Shown: piece by piece, positions 17,155 to 25,378 of the stretch | Position numbering within the stretch: the stretch's first letter is position 1 | Layout of the letters: each line of letters begins with the position of its first letter | Program-made: the position numbers and the translations under genes | The notes under the pieces: generated by a model | Database searches by the model: none | Told to the model about the DNA's origin: nothing | What the model saw: the letters and a program-made list of their open reading frames with translations, nothing else | NCBI RefSeq assembly: GCF_009928685.1 | Contig: NZ_WWEO01000040.1 | Coordinates: forward strand, 186,001-250,000 | Origin: Mucilaginibacter agri | GTDB lineage: Bacteria > Bacteroidota > Bacteroidia > Sphingobacteriales > Sphingobacteriaceae | Reading direction: 5' to 3' | Length of the DNA: 64,000 nucleotides

Positions 17155-18147
17155 TTATAAATATTTAAGCCGTATGGCCTCTCTCAGTTGCAGCAGTTCG
17201 GCTTCACGTTCAATATACAGCATTTCGGCAGTTTGGCGGCTGATGTCTTCAAAATAAATGGTGTCGCCGGGTTTAAACTGCCCACACAATGGCATATCAA
17301 CAGAGGCTACCTGTGCAATGCGCGGATAGCCACCAGTGGTTTGGCAATCGGCCATTAGCATCACCATGGTGCCGTCGCCTGCAACCTGTATGGTGCCGGG
17401 TGTCACGCCGGTAGAAAGCAGTTCGTTTTTGATGATGCGGTTAATTGGTCCACCCTCTAAATGATAACCCATCCGGTTGCTGCGCTGTCCTAAAGTATAA
17501 CCTTCGGACAGAAAATTAACAATAGAGATACCGTGAAACCAGTTAAACTCGTGCGCCGGTACTATACGGATGCGCTTGTTATCTGCGGGCTGAAACATGC
17601 GGCGGGCGATGCTCCAGTGCGCAAAATTGATATGAGCGCCTTTGAGGCTGCTTAATATTTTTGTAGAGGTATAGCTGAGGTTATCGCTTGCAGTCAGCAC
17701 ATCGCCCATTTGCAGTGCACGGCCCTTAAAGCCTCCTAAGCCAGCCGTGATGTAAGTGCTACGGCTGCCCAAAACTTCGGGTACATCGAAGCCCCCTGCA
17801 ATAGCGAGGTATGTGCGGCTACCAGTGGGATTGTTAACGAGTTGTATCGAGGTTCCGGCCGGGATAAAATAGGGGCGTTCTTCGAGAATTACCGTTTCGC
17901 CGGCCTGTAGTATTGCGCCATCGCCCGCATAGGCCAGGAGCAAGTCGCTTTCGGCAATAAATTCGGCATCGGCATAAGTAAACTCAATTACAGCGGCATT
18001 ATCGGGGTTGCCAAGAGCCATGTTGGCTGTGCGGGCCGATAAGCTATCCATAACACCCGAAACGGGCACGGCCTGCGAAAGATATTGCATGCGGCCGAGA
18101 TCTTGTACGGTGCTCAATATACCGGGTTTAACTATACGGATCTGCAT
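17155..18147 (-). CDS. pxpC: 5-oxoprolinase subunit C (biotin-dependent carboxyltransferase-like, KipA family)
   Basis: 330 residues. The opening [32 protein letters not shown] is the classic start of the KipA/allophanate-hydrolase subunit 2 family, and [11 protein letters not shown] plus [30 protein letters not shown] are conserved core motifs. It pairs with PxpB to form the phosphorylating part of prokaryotic 5-oxoprolinase. It lies 3 bases downstream of pxpB and 17 upstream of pxpA. Urea-amidolyase-type function is unlikely because pxpA is adjacent and no allophanate hydrolase catalytic domain is present. Confidence 0.95.
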   Translation of the reverse strand: MQIRIVKPGILSTVQDLGRMQYLSQAVPVSGVMDSLSARTANMALGNPDNAAVIEFTYADAEFIAESDLLLAYAGDGAILQAGETVILEERPYFIPAGTSIQLVNNPTGSRTYLAIAGGFDVPEVLGSRSTYITAGLGGFKGRALQMGDVLTASDNLSYTSTKILSSLKGAHINFAHWSIARRMFQPADNKRIRIVPAHEFNWFHGISIVNFLSEGYTLGQRSNRMGYHLEGGPINRIIKNELLSTGVTPGTIQVAGDGTMVMLMADCQTTGGYPRIAQVASVDMPLCGQFKPGDTIYFEDISRQTAEMLYIEREAELLQLREAIRLKYL

Positions 18148-18150
18148 TAT

Positions 18151-18888
18151 TTATTGATGGTATTGGTTAAACTGGTTGTGATCTATGGGCTGAAATTTAA
18201 CTTGATCGCCCGCTTTGAGCAGGGAAGGTTGAGCTTTGTTGGCATCAAATAGTTTGATGGGCGTACGGCCTAATAGTTGCCAGCCGCCGGGTGTTTCTAA
18301 GGGATAAATGCCAGTTTGTTCGCCCGCTATGCCTACCGATCCCGCAGGAATGGCCTTACGGGGTGAAGGCTTGCGCGGTGTTGCTAAACGTTGATCCATG
18401 CCACCTAAGTAGGCAAATCCGGGTACAAAACCGATCATGTAGACCTTATAGATGGCGGTACTGTGCAGGCTTATCACCTCATCAATACTCAGGTTATTGA
18501 GTTGGGCAACCTCCGCAATATCTTCGCCATATTCACCGCCGTAGCAGGTGGGGATGGTGATATTGGTTATTGAGTTATTGGGTGTATTAGGTTGAGTTAG
18601 TTGTTCGCTTTGAAGTTGGTGGAGGTAATTGGATACTTTAGTAAAACAATCTTCGCCGGGCATATCTGATTGCGAAACCTCCAATATGTCATAGAAAATG
18701 CTAAGCGTACTGTAAGCCGGTACAGTGGTCTTAAAACCAGCAAATGTATTACTGTGAATCAGCCTGTCGAAACTGCTGATTTGGTGATGCAACTCTTCGC
18801 TAATCTCGTGCCCAAATTCGAGCGTTACGGATTGCTCGCTCAGGCTGTAAATGCCGAACGAAATAGCAGAATTAATTGGGGAGCGCAT
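18151..18888 (-). CDS. pxpB: 5-oxoprolinase subunit B (KipI family)
   Basis: 245 residues. The N-terminal part (about 1-100) carries LSEQSVTLEFGHEISEELHHQI, and the C-terminal part holds the family core IPTCYGGEYGEDIAEVA, MIGFVPGFAYLGGMDQRLATPRK and GGWQLLGRTP. These are the KipI/PxpB hallmarks. It is the first gene of the minus-strand operon pxpB-pxpC-pxpA-small membrane protein-NRAMP-like-aminopeptidase. The gap to the divergent flippase gene (113 bases) contains a 22-bp palindrome. Confidence 0.95.
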   Translation of the reverse strand: MRSPINSAISFGIYSLSEQSVTLEFGHEISEELHHQISSFDRLIHSNTFAGFKTTVPAYSTLSIFYDILEVSQSDMPGEDCFTKVSNYLHQLQSEQLTQPNTPNNSITNITIPTCYGGEYGEDIAEVAQLNNLSIDEVISLHSTAIYKVYMIGFVPGFAYLGGMDQRLATPRKPSPRKAIPAGSVGIAGEQTGIYPLETPGGWQLLGRTPIKLFDANKAQPSLLKAGDQVKFQPIDHNQFNQYHQ

Positions 18889-18964
18889 ATTTCGCTCAAT
18901 TTAGAATAAACATTGTAACCCTGCAAATACTTGATTAATAAAAGCAACTGTTTCCATAACAGGC

Positions 18965-18986
18965 GCGTATTGCTTAAGCAATACGC
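18965..18986. promoter_or_regulatory. 22-bp perfect palindrome between pxpB and the glycan locus
   Basis: The 11-base arm GCGTATTGCTT (18965-18975) is followed without spacer by its exact complement (18976-18986). It ends 15 bases before the flippase GTG start and about 75 bases upstream of pxpB. A symmetrical site with no loop fits a dimeric regulator's operator better than an RNA hairpin. Role is inference. Confidence 0.5.
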
Positions 18987-19001
18987 AAAGTAAATTAGTC
19001 T

Positions 19002-20417
19002 GTGAAACCCCGGCATATCAGAAATCTTTCGGCCAATATTATTCAATTGATAGTTAACCAGGTTTTTGGACTGGCTATTTTTTACGTGCTATCCATTTGG
19101 CTGGATAAAACAAGCTTTGGTCAGTTAAACTGGGTGCTGGCGGTGTTGATGACTGCATTTAATATTCTGGCCTGCGGGATAGACCAGCTCGCCATAAAAA
19201 AAATAGCCCAGGGCGACGATGCAACGCAGGTTATGGCGATTTACATCGGCCACCTGCTTTTATCCGGACTGGTATTTTATGGGATTTTGGCTTTGGTATG
19301 TTGGGTAATGCCTCACCAATCGACGATATTTCAGATGCTACTGCTGATAGGAGCTGGTAAGCTGATGATCTATTTTTCGACGCCATACAAGCAGCTGGCT
19401 TCCGGTAAGGAGCAGTTTGGGTTGCTGGCTAAAATGTCGGTAGTATCGAATATAGTTAGGGGAGTGGCGCTGATGGTATTTGCCATATTGCACCTTGTTT
19501 CATTAACCAACGTTGTATTGATTTTTTTGGCAGGTGATGCTTTAGAGTTTGCGGCAACCCTTTACCTCTGTCGTGTAAATATTCACTTACCTTTCCGCGT
19601 AAATCTTAACCCTAAACCTTATTTCAAATTGCTGAAGGAAGCCCTGCCGCAAATAGGTGTGGTACTATTTACATCGGCACTGGCACGGTTCGACTGGATC
19701 TTTATTGGGCTGTACCTTCCTGCCGCTAAGCTCGCCGAGTATAGCTTTGCCTACAAAGCATTCGAAATTTCCACCCTGCCGCTATTAGCTGTTGCGCCTT
19801 TGCTGCTGCCCCGGTTTGTATCGGTTGTTAAGGAGCGAGGCTTTTTTCCGTCGCATATCTTTCAGCTTTTGAAACTGGAGTTAGTGTTTTCCATGCTGAT
19901 TGCCATGGTGATGTACCTCTGCTGGACACCCTTGGTAGATTGGTTTACGGGTGGTAAGTACGGCGCAGTGAATTCGAGTGTGATACTGGTGCTGTCGATA
20001 TGTATGCCCCTCATGTACTTTAACAACTTTTTGTGGACTGTCGGTTTCGCTCAGGGTAGACTGCGGCTTATTTTCAAAGTATTCGCCGTAACGTTCGCGG
20101 TAAATGTGGTTAGCGATTTAGTGCTAATCCCGCTGATTGGCAACGTAGGCGCGGCATTAGCTTACCTTTTTGCAATGCTTACGCAGGCAGTTTTATATGC
20201 ACTGGCGATAGAAAGACAACAAGCTATGCGAATGGTTTTTAATCTTTTAATCTGTTGTGTTTGCGCTTTGGTAAGTGGATTTATAGCAAGTATGGTATTC
20301 AATGCTGTAGTGCCAATCGTTTTATCGGCTGTGGTTATCTATGCTCTGTTGTCTCTCATCTTCAAACAAATTGCCTTTAAAAATCTGAATGCTTTGCGGC
20401 TTGCCGTCAGTGAATAA
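19002..20417 (+). CDS. Polysaccharide flippase (Wzx/MATE-like, oligosaccharide_flippase family)
   Basis: 471 residues with about 14 hydrophobic segments and few charged loops. The opening IRNLSANIIQLIVNQVFGLAIFYVLSIWLDKTSFGQLNWVLAVLM is characteristic of Wzx/RfbX flippases. It would move polyprenyl-linked oligosaccharide units across the inner membrane. The start is GTG at 19002; there is no in-frame ATG near it, and the first helix needs these residues. It opens the plus-strand run of glycan genes, with the 22-bp palindrome directly upstream. Confidence 0.88.
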   Translation: MKPRHIRNLSANIIQLIVNQVFGLAIFYVLSIWLDKTSFGQLNWVLAVLMTAFNILACGIDQLAIKKIAQGDDATQVMAIYIGHLLLSGLVFYGILALVCWVMPHQSTIFQMLLLIGAGKLMIYFSTPYKQLASGKEQFGLLAKMSVVSNIVRGVALMVFAILHLVSLTNVVLIFLAGDALEFAATLYLCRVNIHLPFRVNLNPKPYFKLLKEALPQIGVVLFTSALARFDWIFIGLYLPAAKLAEYSFAYKAFEISTLPLLAVAPLLLPRFVSVVKERGFFPSHIFQLLKLELVFSMLIAMVMYLCWTPLVDWFTGGKYGAVNSSVILVLSICMPLMYFNNFLWTVGFAQGRLRLIFKVFAVTFAVNVVSDLVLIPLIGNVGAALAYLFAMLTQAVLYALAIERQQAMRMVFNLLICCVCALVSGFIASMVFNAVVPIVLSAVVIYALLSLIFKQIAFKNLNALRLAVSE

Positions 20418-20454
20418 ATATTTAGCGTTTTGATTTCGCTACAGGCAACCATTA

Positions 20455-20509
20455 AGCTTGTGCGGGCGTAATTCTAATACAACACAGGGTCTTCACACAA
20501 GCTGTGTTG
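20455..20509 (+). promoter_or_regulatory. Two mutually exclusive hairpins upstream of the Wzy-like gene
   Basis: AGCTTGTG (20455-20462) can pair with CACAAGCT (20496-20503), and CAACACAG (20480-20487) can pair with CTGTGTTG (20502-20509). The two 8-bp stems compete for 20502-20503, and the second ends 10 bases before the ATG at 20520. This could be an attenuator or translational switch, or a processing hairpin. Seen in sequence; function is inference. Confidence 0.35.
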
Positions 20510-20519
20510 GGTTGGTTAA

Positions 20520-22166
20520 ATGGTAAAGTTAGTCTTAGTTAAATTAAAGGATTTAGTGAAAGGAATTAACTGGCAGTTGCTGGTTTTCCTTTTGCTATTT
20601 CTGAATGTAAAGCTAATTGTGAAGCTTTTTGCCATTGTATTTATCTACATTCTGCAACCCGATTTTAAGTTCGGATTTCGTATTAAGAACTCGCGCTTAC
20701 CATTGTTTTACGTCGGGGTTATTGCAATTGCTATGATTAACTGGCTGATGTTCCGCTATTTTTTTTCTTTGCCTTATAATCTTGCCTTTTTAACCGGAAT
20801 ACTATTTTGGGGTCTCTGTATCCTGGCTATCCATCAAATTAAGCTGATGGCGGAACGAACAGAATCCTCTGTACTGCATAAAACCATTACCGTTTTCTTT
20901 CTCGCCAATGCTTTAGTTTCGTTCGTTAATATCCTGCTTATAATACTTCACATTAAGAAGATAAACCCTTATAGTTACCAGGGGAATTATCAGCAGTACT
21001 TTTTAAATACCGGCGACTATATTAAGGGTATTACTTTCGACGTGTCGATCACCAACGCCGTGATTGCCGGTTTGGGCGTTATTTATTATCTCCTTCGCTA
21101 TAATTATAAAATGCTGTTGCTTTGCCTGGCGGTCCTGCTATTGGCAACAAGTAATACGGTTAATATTATGCTTTTCGGGATTTTGGCTTTGGTGTTTATC
21201 TTCCGTAGTACCGCCGCCCAAAAGAGCATGATTGTGGTCAGTCTGCTGATGCTGGTTACATTTATGGTGAAGGTTACACCGCAGAATATGTATTACATCG
21301 ATAAGATGTACAACAAAATGCTGTTCAATAAAAACGTGTCTTTTGACCCTGTTCCAGTGAAAGAAGTACGCATTACCGATAGGCCCGATTCGACCTTATC
21401 GCCAAGCGAGAAGCAGGATAAGATAGCTCAGCTTTATCTTGACAGCCTCAGCGTTATATTAGAGAAGCGATACCGCGAAGAACACGTTAAAGTACCGGAA
21501 CCATTAGGCATGGTAAAATACGAATTGCCTAAGGATCTTATCCATACAGCAACTTTTCAACCACGGTCTGATACAGATGGCATGCAGAAAAGGCTTATTG
21601 CTTTTATTGTCACTCATAAAGCTCAACTGCCTTTAGCCACCCAACCGCAAACCACGCAACGCATTATCCCCGGAAAGCTAATTACTTTTAAACAAACGGT
21701 TCATTTTTTTGCGAGCCACCCACGCAAAATGATCACTGGTGATGGTGTAGGTAATTTCTCATCCAAGTTGGCCTTTAAACTAACCGGGCTAGGTATGTCG
21801 GGTGGCTATCCGCAACAATACGCCACTATAAATCCCGATTTTTTGTCGAACCACCTGGATGTTTACCTCAATTTCTTTAGCCGGCGCACGGGCATGCACT
21901 CGGTAACAAACAGTCCCGATTCGGTTTATGACCAATTATTAGGCGAGTATGGCGTTGCGGGGGGGCTGTTATTTGTGATTTTCTATGTAGGATATTTTCT
22001 TAAACAACGCCGCTACCTGAGTTATGGGTTACCAATGTTACTTTTTATCGGCTGCGTATTTTTTACCGATTACTGGTTCGAGCAGTTATCGATAGTCGTA
22101 CTGTTTGAATTGCTTTTGCTGGTAGATATTAAAGAACATCAACTTTTAACACCTATGCAGGCATGA
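20520..22166 (+). CDS. Polytopic membrane protein, candidate Wzy-type polymerase
   Basis: 548 residues. Around nine to ten hydrophobic segments fall in the first ~260 residues, then a long polar region (about 265-490, presumably periplasmic) with HFFASHPRKMITGDGVGNFSSKLAFK, and two further helices at the end. The motif GDGVGNFSS and the later YDQLLGEYGVAGGLLFVIFY resemble the loop and following helix of O-antigen ligase/polymerase proteins. It sits between the flippase and glycosyltransferases, and its stop overlaps the next start by 4 bases. Polymerase versus ligase cannot be decided. The large loop is unusually long for Wzy. Confidence 0.65.
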   Translation: MVKLVLVKLKDLVKGINWQLLVFLLLFLNVKLIVKLFAIVFIYILQPDFKFGFRIKNSRLPLFYVGVIAIAMINWLMFRYFFSLPYNLAFLTGILFWGLCILAIHQIKLMAERTESSVLHKTITVFFLANALVSFVNILLIILHIKKINPYSYQGNYQQYFLNTGDYIKGITFDVSITNAVIAGLGVIYYLLRYNYKMLLLCLAVLLLATSNTVNIMLFGILALVFIFRSTAAQKSMIVVSLLMLVTFMVKVTPQNMYYIDKMYNKMLFNKNVSFDPVPVKEVRITDRPDSTLSPSEKQDKIAQLYLDSLSVILEKRYREEHVKVPEPLGMVKYELPKDLIHTATFQPRSDTDGMQKRLIAFIVTHKAQLPLATQPQTTQRIIPGKLITFKQTVHFFASHPRKMITGDGVGNFSSKLAFKLTGLGMSGGYPQQYATINPDFLSNHLDVYLNFFSRRTGMHSVTNSPDSVYDQLLGEYGVAGGLLFVIFYVGYFLKQRRYLSYGLPMLLFIGCVFFTDYWFEQLSIVVLFELLLLVDIKEHQLLTPMQA

Positions 22167-23134
22167 GTGATATCCCGCAAATATCTGTGTTAATGCCTGC
22201 CTATAATGCCGGGCTTTACATTGCCGAGGCTATAAGATCGGTGCTGGAGCAAACTTTTACCGATTTTGAGTTGCTGATCATTAACGACGGTTCGACAGAC
22301 AATACCATCGAGGTTGTAAACTCCTTTGCAGATAACCGCATCCGGCTCGTCAATCAAAAAAATGAAGGTGTGGCTGGTGCATTAAATACCGGGCTCCGTT
22401 TATCCAAGGCACAGTTTATAGCCCGTTTTGATGCTGATGATATATGCTATCCAACCCGTTTAGAGGTGCAGCATGACTTTATGCAAGCCCGTCCACAATA
22501 CCATATTATCGGTTCGGATACCGATTATGTAGACAAGGAGGGTAATCATATTTTCCATTTTAAGGCGCCGGTAATACCAAAGCAGGGTGTAGACCAACTC
22601 AGTTATCAAACCTGCCCTTTTATACATTCGAGTGTATTTTACCGTAAAGCAAGCATTTTGGAACAAGGCGGCTATAATATTTATGCCCATACGTTCGAAG
22701 ATCATTTGCTGTGGCTTAAGGTGCTGAAACAATATCCGGGGTATAACCTGCCGCAGCGACTGATTAAGGTGCGCCTAAATCCCGAATCGGTTACCATCGA
22801 CGAAAAATGGTGCCACCCGAGATTCCTCGAAATTAAATCTGACGCTTTACGCAAAGGCGATATCGGCCCTGAGGCGTACCGCGAGTTGGTATCCATTAGA
22901 AGCGAACAATTAAACAACAACATAAACCACGAAGCTTACTATGGTCTGCTCGCCAAAAAGTTTCTATGGAATAATCATAACCCGCAAAAAGCTCGGTATA
23001 ATTTGTTTAAACTATTAGCTATTAATAAACTGCATTTTAAGAGCTACTTGTTATTGTTGCTTACACTGCTGCCAGCCGGCGTTGTTCACCGCTTATATCA
23101 TACAACCAAAGGAGGCGCAACCTATGAGTACTAA
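22163..23134 (+). CDS. Glycosyltransferase family 2
   Basis: 323 residues. The GT-A opening ISVLMPAYNAGLYIAEAIRSVLEQTFTDFELLIINDGSTDNT is unmistakable, with the DXD-type motif ARFDADDICYP near residue 93 and an acceptor-site acidic motif TFEDHLLWLKV near 175. The enzyme would transfer a sugar from a nucleotide-sugar donor to a lipid-linked acceptor at the inner face of the membrane. The start overlaps the upstream stop by 4 bases (ATGA). A C-terminal hydrophobic stretch (LLLLLTLLPAGVV) suggests membrane association. Confidence 0.93.
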   Translation: MSDIPQISVLMPAYNAGLYIAEAIRSVLEQTFTDFELLIINDGSTDNTIEVVNSFADNRIRLVNQKNEGVAGALNTGLRLSKAQFIARFDADDICYPTRLEVQHDFMQARPQYHIIGSDTDYVDKEGNHIFHFKAPVIPKQGVDQLSYQTCPFIHSSVFYRKASILEQGGYNIYAHTFEDHLLWLKVLKQYPGYNLPQRLIKVRLNPESVTIDEKWCHPRFLEIKSDALRKGDIGPEAYRELVSIRSEQLNNNINHEAYYGLLAKKFLWNNHNPQKARYNLFKLLAINKLHFKSYLLLLLTLLPAGVVHRLYHTTKGGATYEY

Positions 23135-24254
23135 GTCTATTAAATTGTTTGTAGACGCACATGCCATGGATAGAGAATACCAGGGTACTTATACGTTTGT
23201 GCATGGATTATACACGGCGCTGCTAGCTAAATACCCTCAGGTAGATGTTTATTTTGGCACTTCGTACCCCGACAGACTGGCTGCAGCTTTTCCGCAGCTA
23301 TCGAAAGACCGGATACTAGCTTACAAAAATGCTAAACCGGGGATCCTCAGATACCTCACGGATATTCCCCGGTATATTAAGACTCATAAATTCGATTTTG
23401 CTCATTTCCAGTATATCATTCCGCGCAGCAATGGTCGTTGCCGCTATATTGTAACCCTGCACGATAACGTCTTTAACGATTTTAAACAGTATTTCTCGTT
23501 TCGCTATCGCAAAAGAAGAGAATATCTTTTTGCATGGAGCATTAAAAATGCGGCTATCAAAACCACGGTTTCGGCATATTCTAAAGAGCGTATTGCAAAT
23601 TACCATCAACTCGATGAGTGCGATATTAATATACTGGCAAACGGAGTTGAAACCGTCAATAATTTTAACCAGGTTGATAAAGATATAGCCGCAAAACATG
23701 TGTTCGAAAACTATGGCATTAAAAACTACCTTTTATATGTAAGCCGTGTAGAAGGGCGTAAAAACCATCAGCTGCTGTTAAAAACCTGGTTAAAGCTCGA
23801 GCTTTATAAACAGCACATATCGCTGGTGTTTATTGGTAAAACATCTGTGCCGGTTGCCGAATTACAAGCCATTGTAAACAGCCTGACCGAAGAACAAAAG
23901 CGCTACTTCTATGCCATAGAACAGGTAGGGCCTAATGATCTGGCCATGTTTTATAAGGCCTGCCGGGCGTTTGTTTACCCTACGGTAGCAGAAGGGTTTG
24001 GCATTCCGCCACTGGAGGCGGCCATGCACCGCGTGCCGGTATTGTGCTCGTCGGCCACGGCCATGCAAAGCTTCGATTTTTTTGAACCTTATTTCTTTGA
24101 TCCCTATAAAGAAGAGGAGTTTGCCGCTAAACTGCAAAGCATATTACGCAACCCGCCAACTTTTGCCTTTTTAGAAAATATTGCCGAACAGATACAACAA
24201 CGATACAACTGGCAGCAAACAGCAGATACACTCTATAAACTTTTACAATCATGA
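23124..24254 (+). CDS. Glycosyltransferase family 4
   Basis: The start chosen is ATG at 23124, giving 376 residues (MSTKSIKLFVDAHAMDREYQGTYTF); it is preceded by AAAGGAGG, one of the few strong Shine-Dalgarno sequences in the window, and overlaps the previous gene by 11 bases. An upstream in-frame start at 23082 would add 14 unlikely residues. The GT-B signature lies at about 285-310: YPTVAEGFGIPPLEAAMHRVPVLCS, with the E-x7-E pair. The family includes mannosyl-, rhamnosyl- and glucosyltransferases; specificity is not readable. Confidence 0.92.
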   Translation: MSTKSIKLFVDAHAMDREYQGTYTFVHGLYTALLAKYPQVDVYFGTSYPDRLAAAFPQLSKDRILAYKNAKPGILRYLTDIPRYIKTHKFDFAHFQYIIPRSNGRCRYIVTLHDNVFNDFKQYFSFRYRKRREYLFAWSIKNAAIKTTVSAYSKERIANYHQLDECDINILANGVETVNNFNQVDKDIAAKHVFENYGIKNYLLYVSRVEGRKNHQLLLKTWLKLELYKQHISLVFIGKTSVPVAELQAIVNSLTEEQKRYFYAIEQVGPNDLAMFYKACRAFVYPTVAEGFGIPPLEAAMHRVPVLCSSATAMQSFDFFEPYFFDPYKEEEFAAKLQSILRNPPTFAFLENIAEQIQQRYNWQQTADTLYKLLQS

Positions 24255-25378
24255 AGCTAAAAATTGCCGTAGCCGGTACACGCGGCATCCCTAATCATTA
24301 TGGTGGCTTTGAGCAGATCACGGCCTACCTGGCACCAGGGTTAGTTGAAAAAGGCCACTCGGTAACGGTATACAATTCGCACAACCACCCATATCAGGGT
24401 GATACCTGGCGCGGGGTTGAGATTGTACACTGCTACGATCCTGAACATGTTTTGGGCACTGCCGGGCAGTTTGTGTACGATTATAATTGTATACAGGATA
24501 TGCGCAAGCGCAACTTCGATGTGATATTGTTTATGGGATATACCAGTAGTTCGGTATGGGGAAGTTTGTTTCAGCGCAATACCACCATTATATCTAACAT
24601 GGATGGGTTGGAATGGAAGCGCTCTAAGTACTCAAAACCCGTGCAGCAGTTTCTGAAATATGCCGAAAGCCTAGCCGTAAAATACAGCAACTATTACGTT
24701 GCCGATTCAACAGTGATCCAATCGTACCTGAAAAAAAAATATAATATTGGCAGTGCCTTTATAGCCTATGGTGCCGAACCCTTTGTGGCCGATGATTGTG
24801 TGCTGATGAATAAGTTTAACCTGAAGCCGCAGGACTACTTTTTAATGGTAGCCCGCATGGAGCCTGAGAATAATATCGAAACTATTTTAGAAGGCTTTAC
24901 CAAAAGTGTATCAACCAAAAAGTTTTTAGTGGTTGGCAATACCAGCAACAAGTTTGGCAAATACCTTAAAGCGAAATTTAACCATGATGAGCGCGTGTGC
25001 TTTCACGATGCTATTTTTAATATCAAAACCATACAACACCTGCAACATAACGCCTACCTGTACTTTCATGGACATAGTGTGGGGGGCACCAATCCGTCGC
25101 TTTTAGAGGCCATGGCCGGTGGGGCATTAATTGCCGCGCACGACAACCCTTTTAACCGTTCGGTGCTTAATCATAATGCTTTTTATTTCAGATCGTCGGC
25201 AGATGTGGCATGGCTTACCGAAGTGGTTAGCCGTAATAGCGCAGAAGAAATGATGATTGCGAACAACATCAGGAAAATCCGTCAGCATTATAATTGGAAT
25301 AAGATAATCGGCGCCTACGAAGAGTTTATTTGTGAATGTTATTGCAGCATGAATTATGAAAAAGTTTTGGCGTGTTAA
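24251..25378 (+). CDS. Glycosyltransferase (DUF1972 N-terminus, GT4-like)
   Basis: 375 residues. The N-terminus KIAVAGTRGIPNHYGGFEQITAYLAPGLVEKGHSVTVYN is the DUF1972 signature of rhamnosyltransferase-like GT-B enzymes, and HGHSVGGTNPSLLEAMAGGALIAAHDN (about 275-300) is the donor-site motif. It is translationally coupled to the previous gene (ATGA overlap) and overlaps the next by 23 bases. It probably adds a deoxyhexose or hexose to the lipid-linked glycan; sugar identity is unknown. Confidence 0.92.
   Translation: MKLKIAVAGTRGIPNHYGGFEQITAYLAPGLVEKGHSVTVYNSHNHPYQGDTWRGVEIVHCYDPEHVLGTAGQFVYDYNCIQDMRKRNFDVILFMGYTSSSVWGSLFQRNTTIISNMDGLEWKRSKYSKPVQQFLKYAESLAVKYSNYYVADSTVIQSYLKKKYNIGSAFIAYGAEPFVADDCVLMNKFNLKPQDYFLMVARMEPENNIETILEGFTKSVSTKKFLVVGNTSNKFGKYLKAKFNHDERVCFHDAIFNIKTIQHLQHNAYLYFHGHSVGGTNPSLLEAMAGGALIAAHDNPFNRSVLNHNAFYFRSSADVAWLTEVVSRNSAEEMMIANNIRKIRQHYNWNKIIGAYEEFICECYCSMNYEKVLAC

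Noticed and set aside
23082..23123. Longer start for the GT4 gene at 23124
   Set aside because: The extra 14 residues are inside the previous gene; the ATG at 23124 has a strong ribosome-binding sequence and begins the GT fold.
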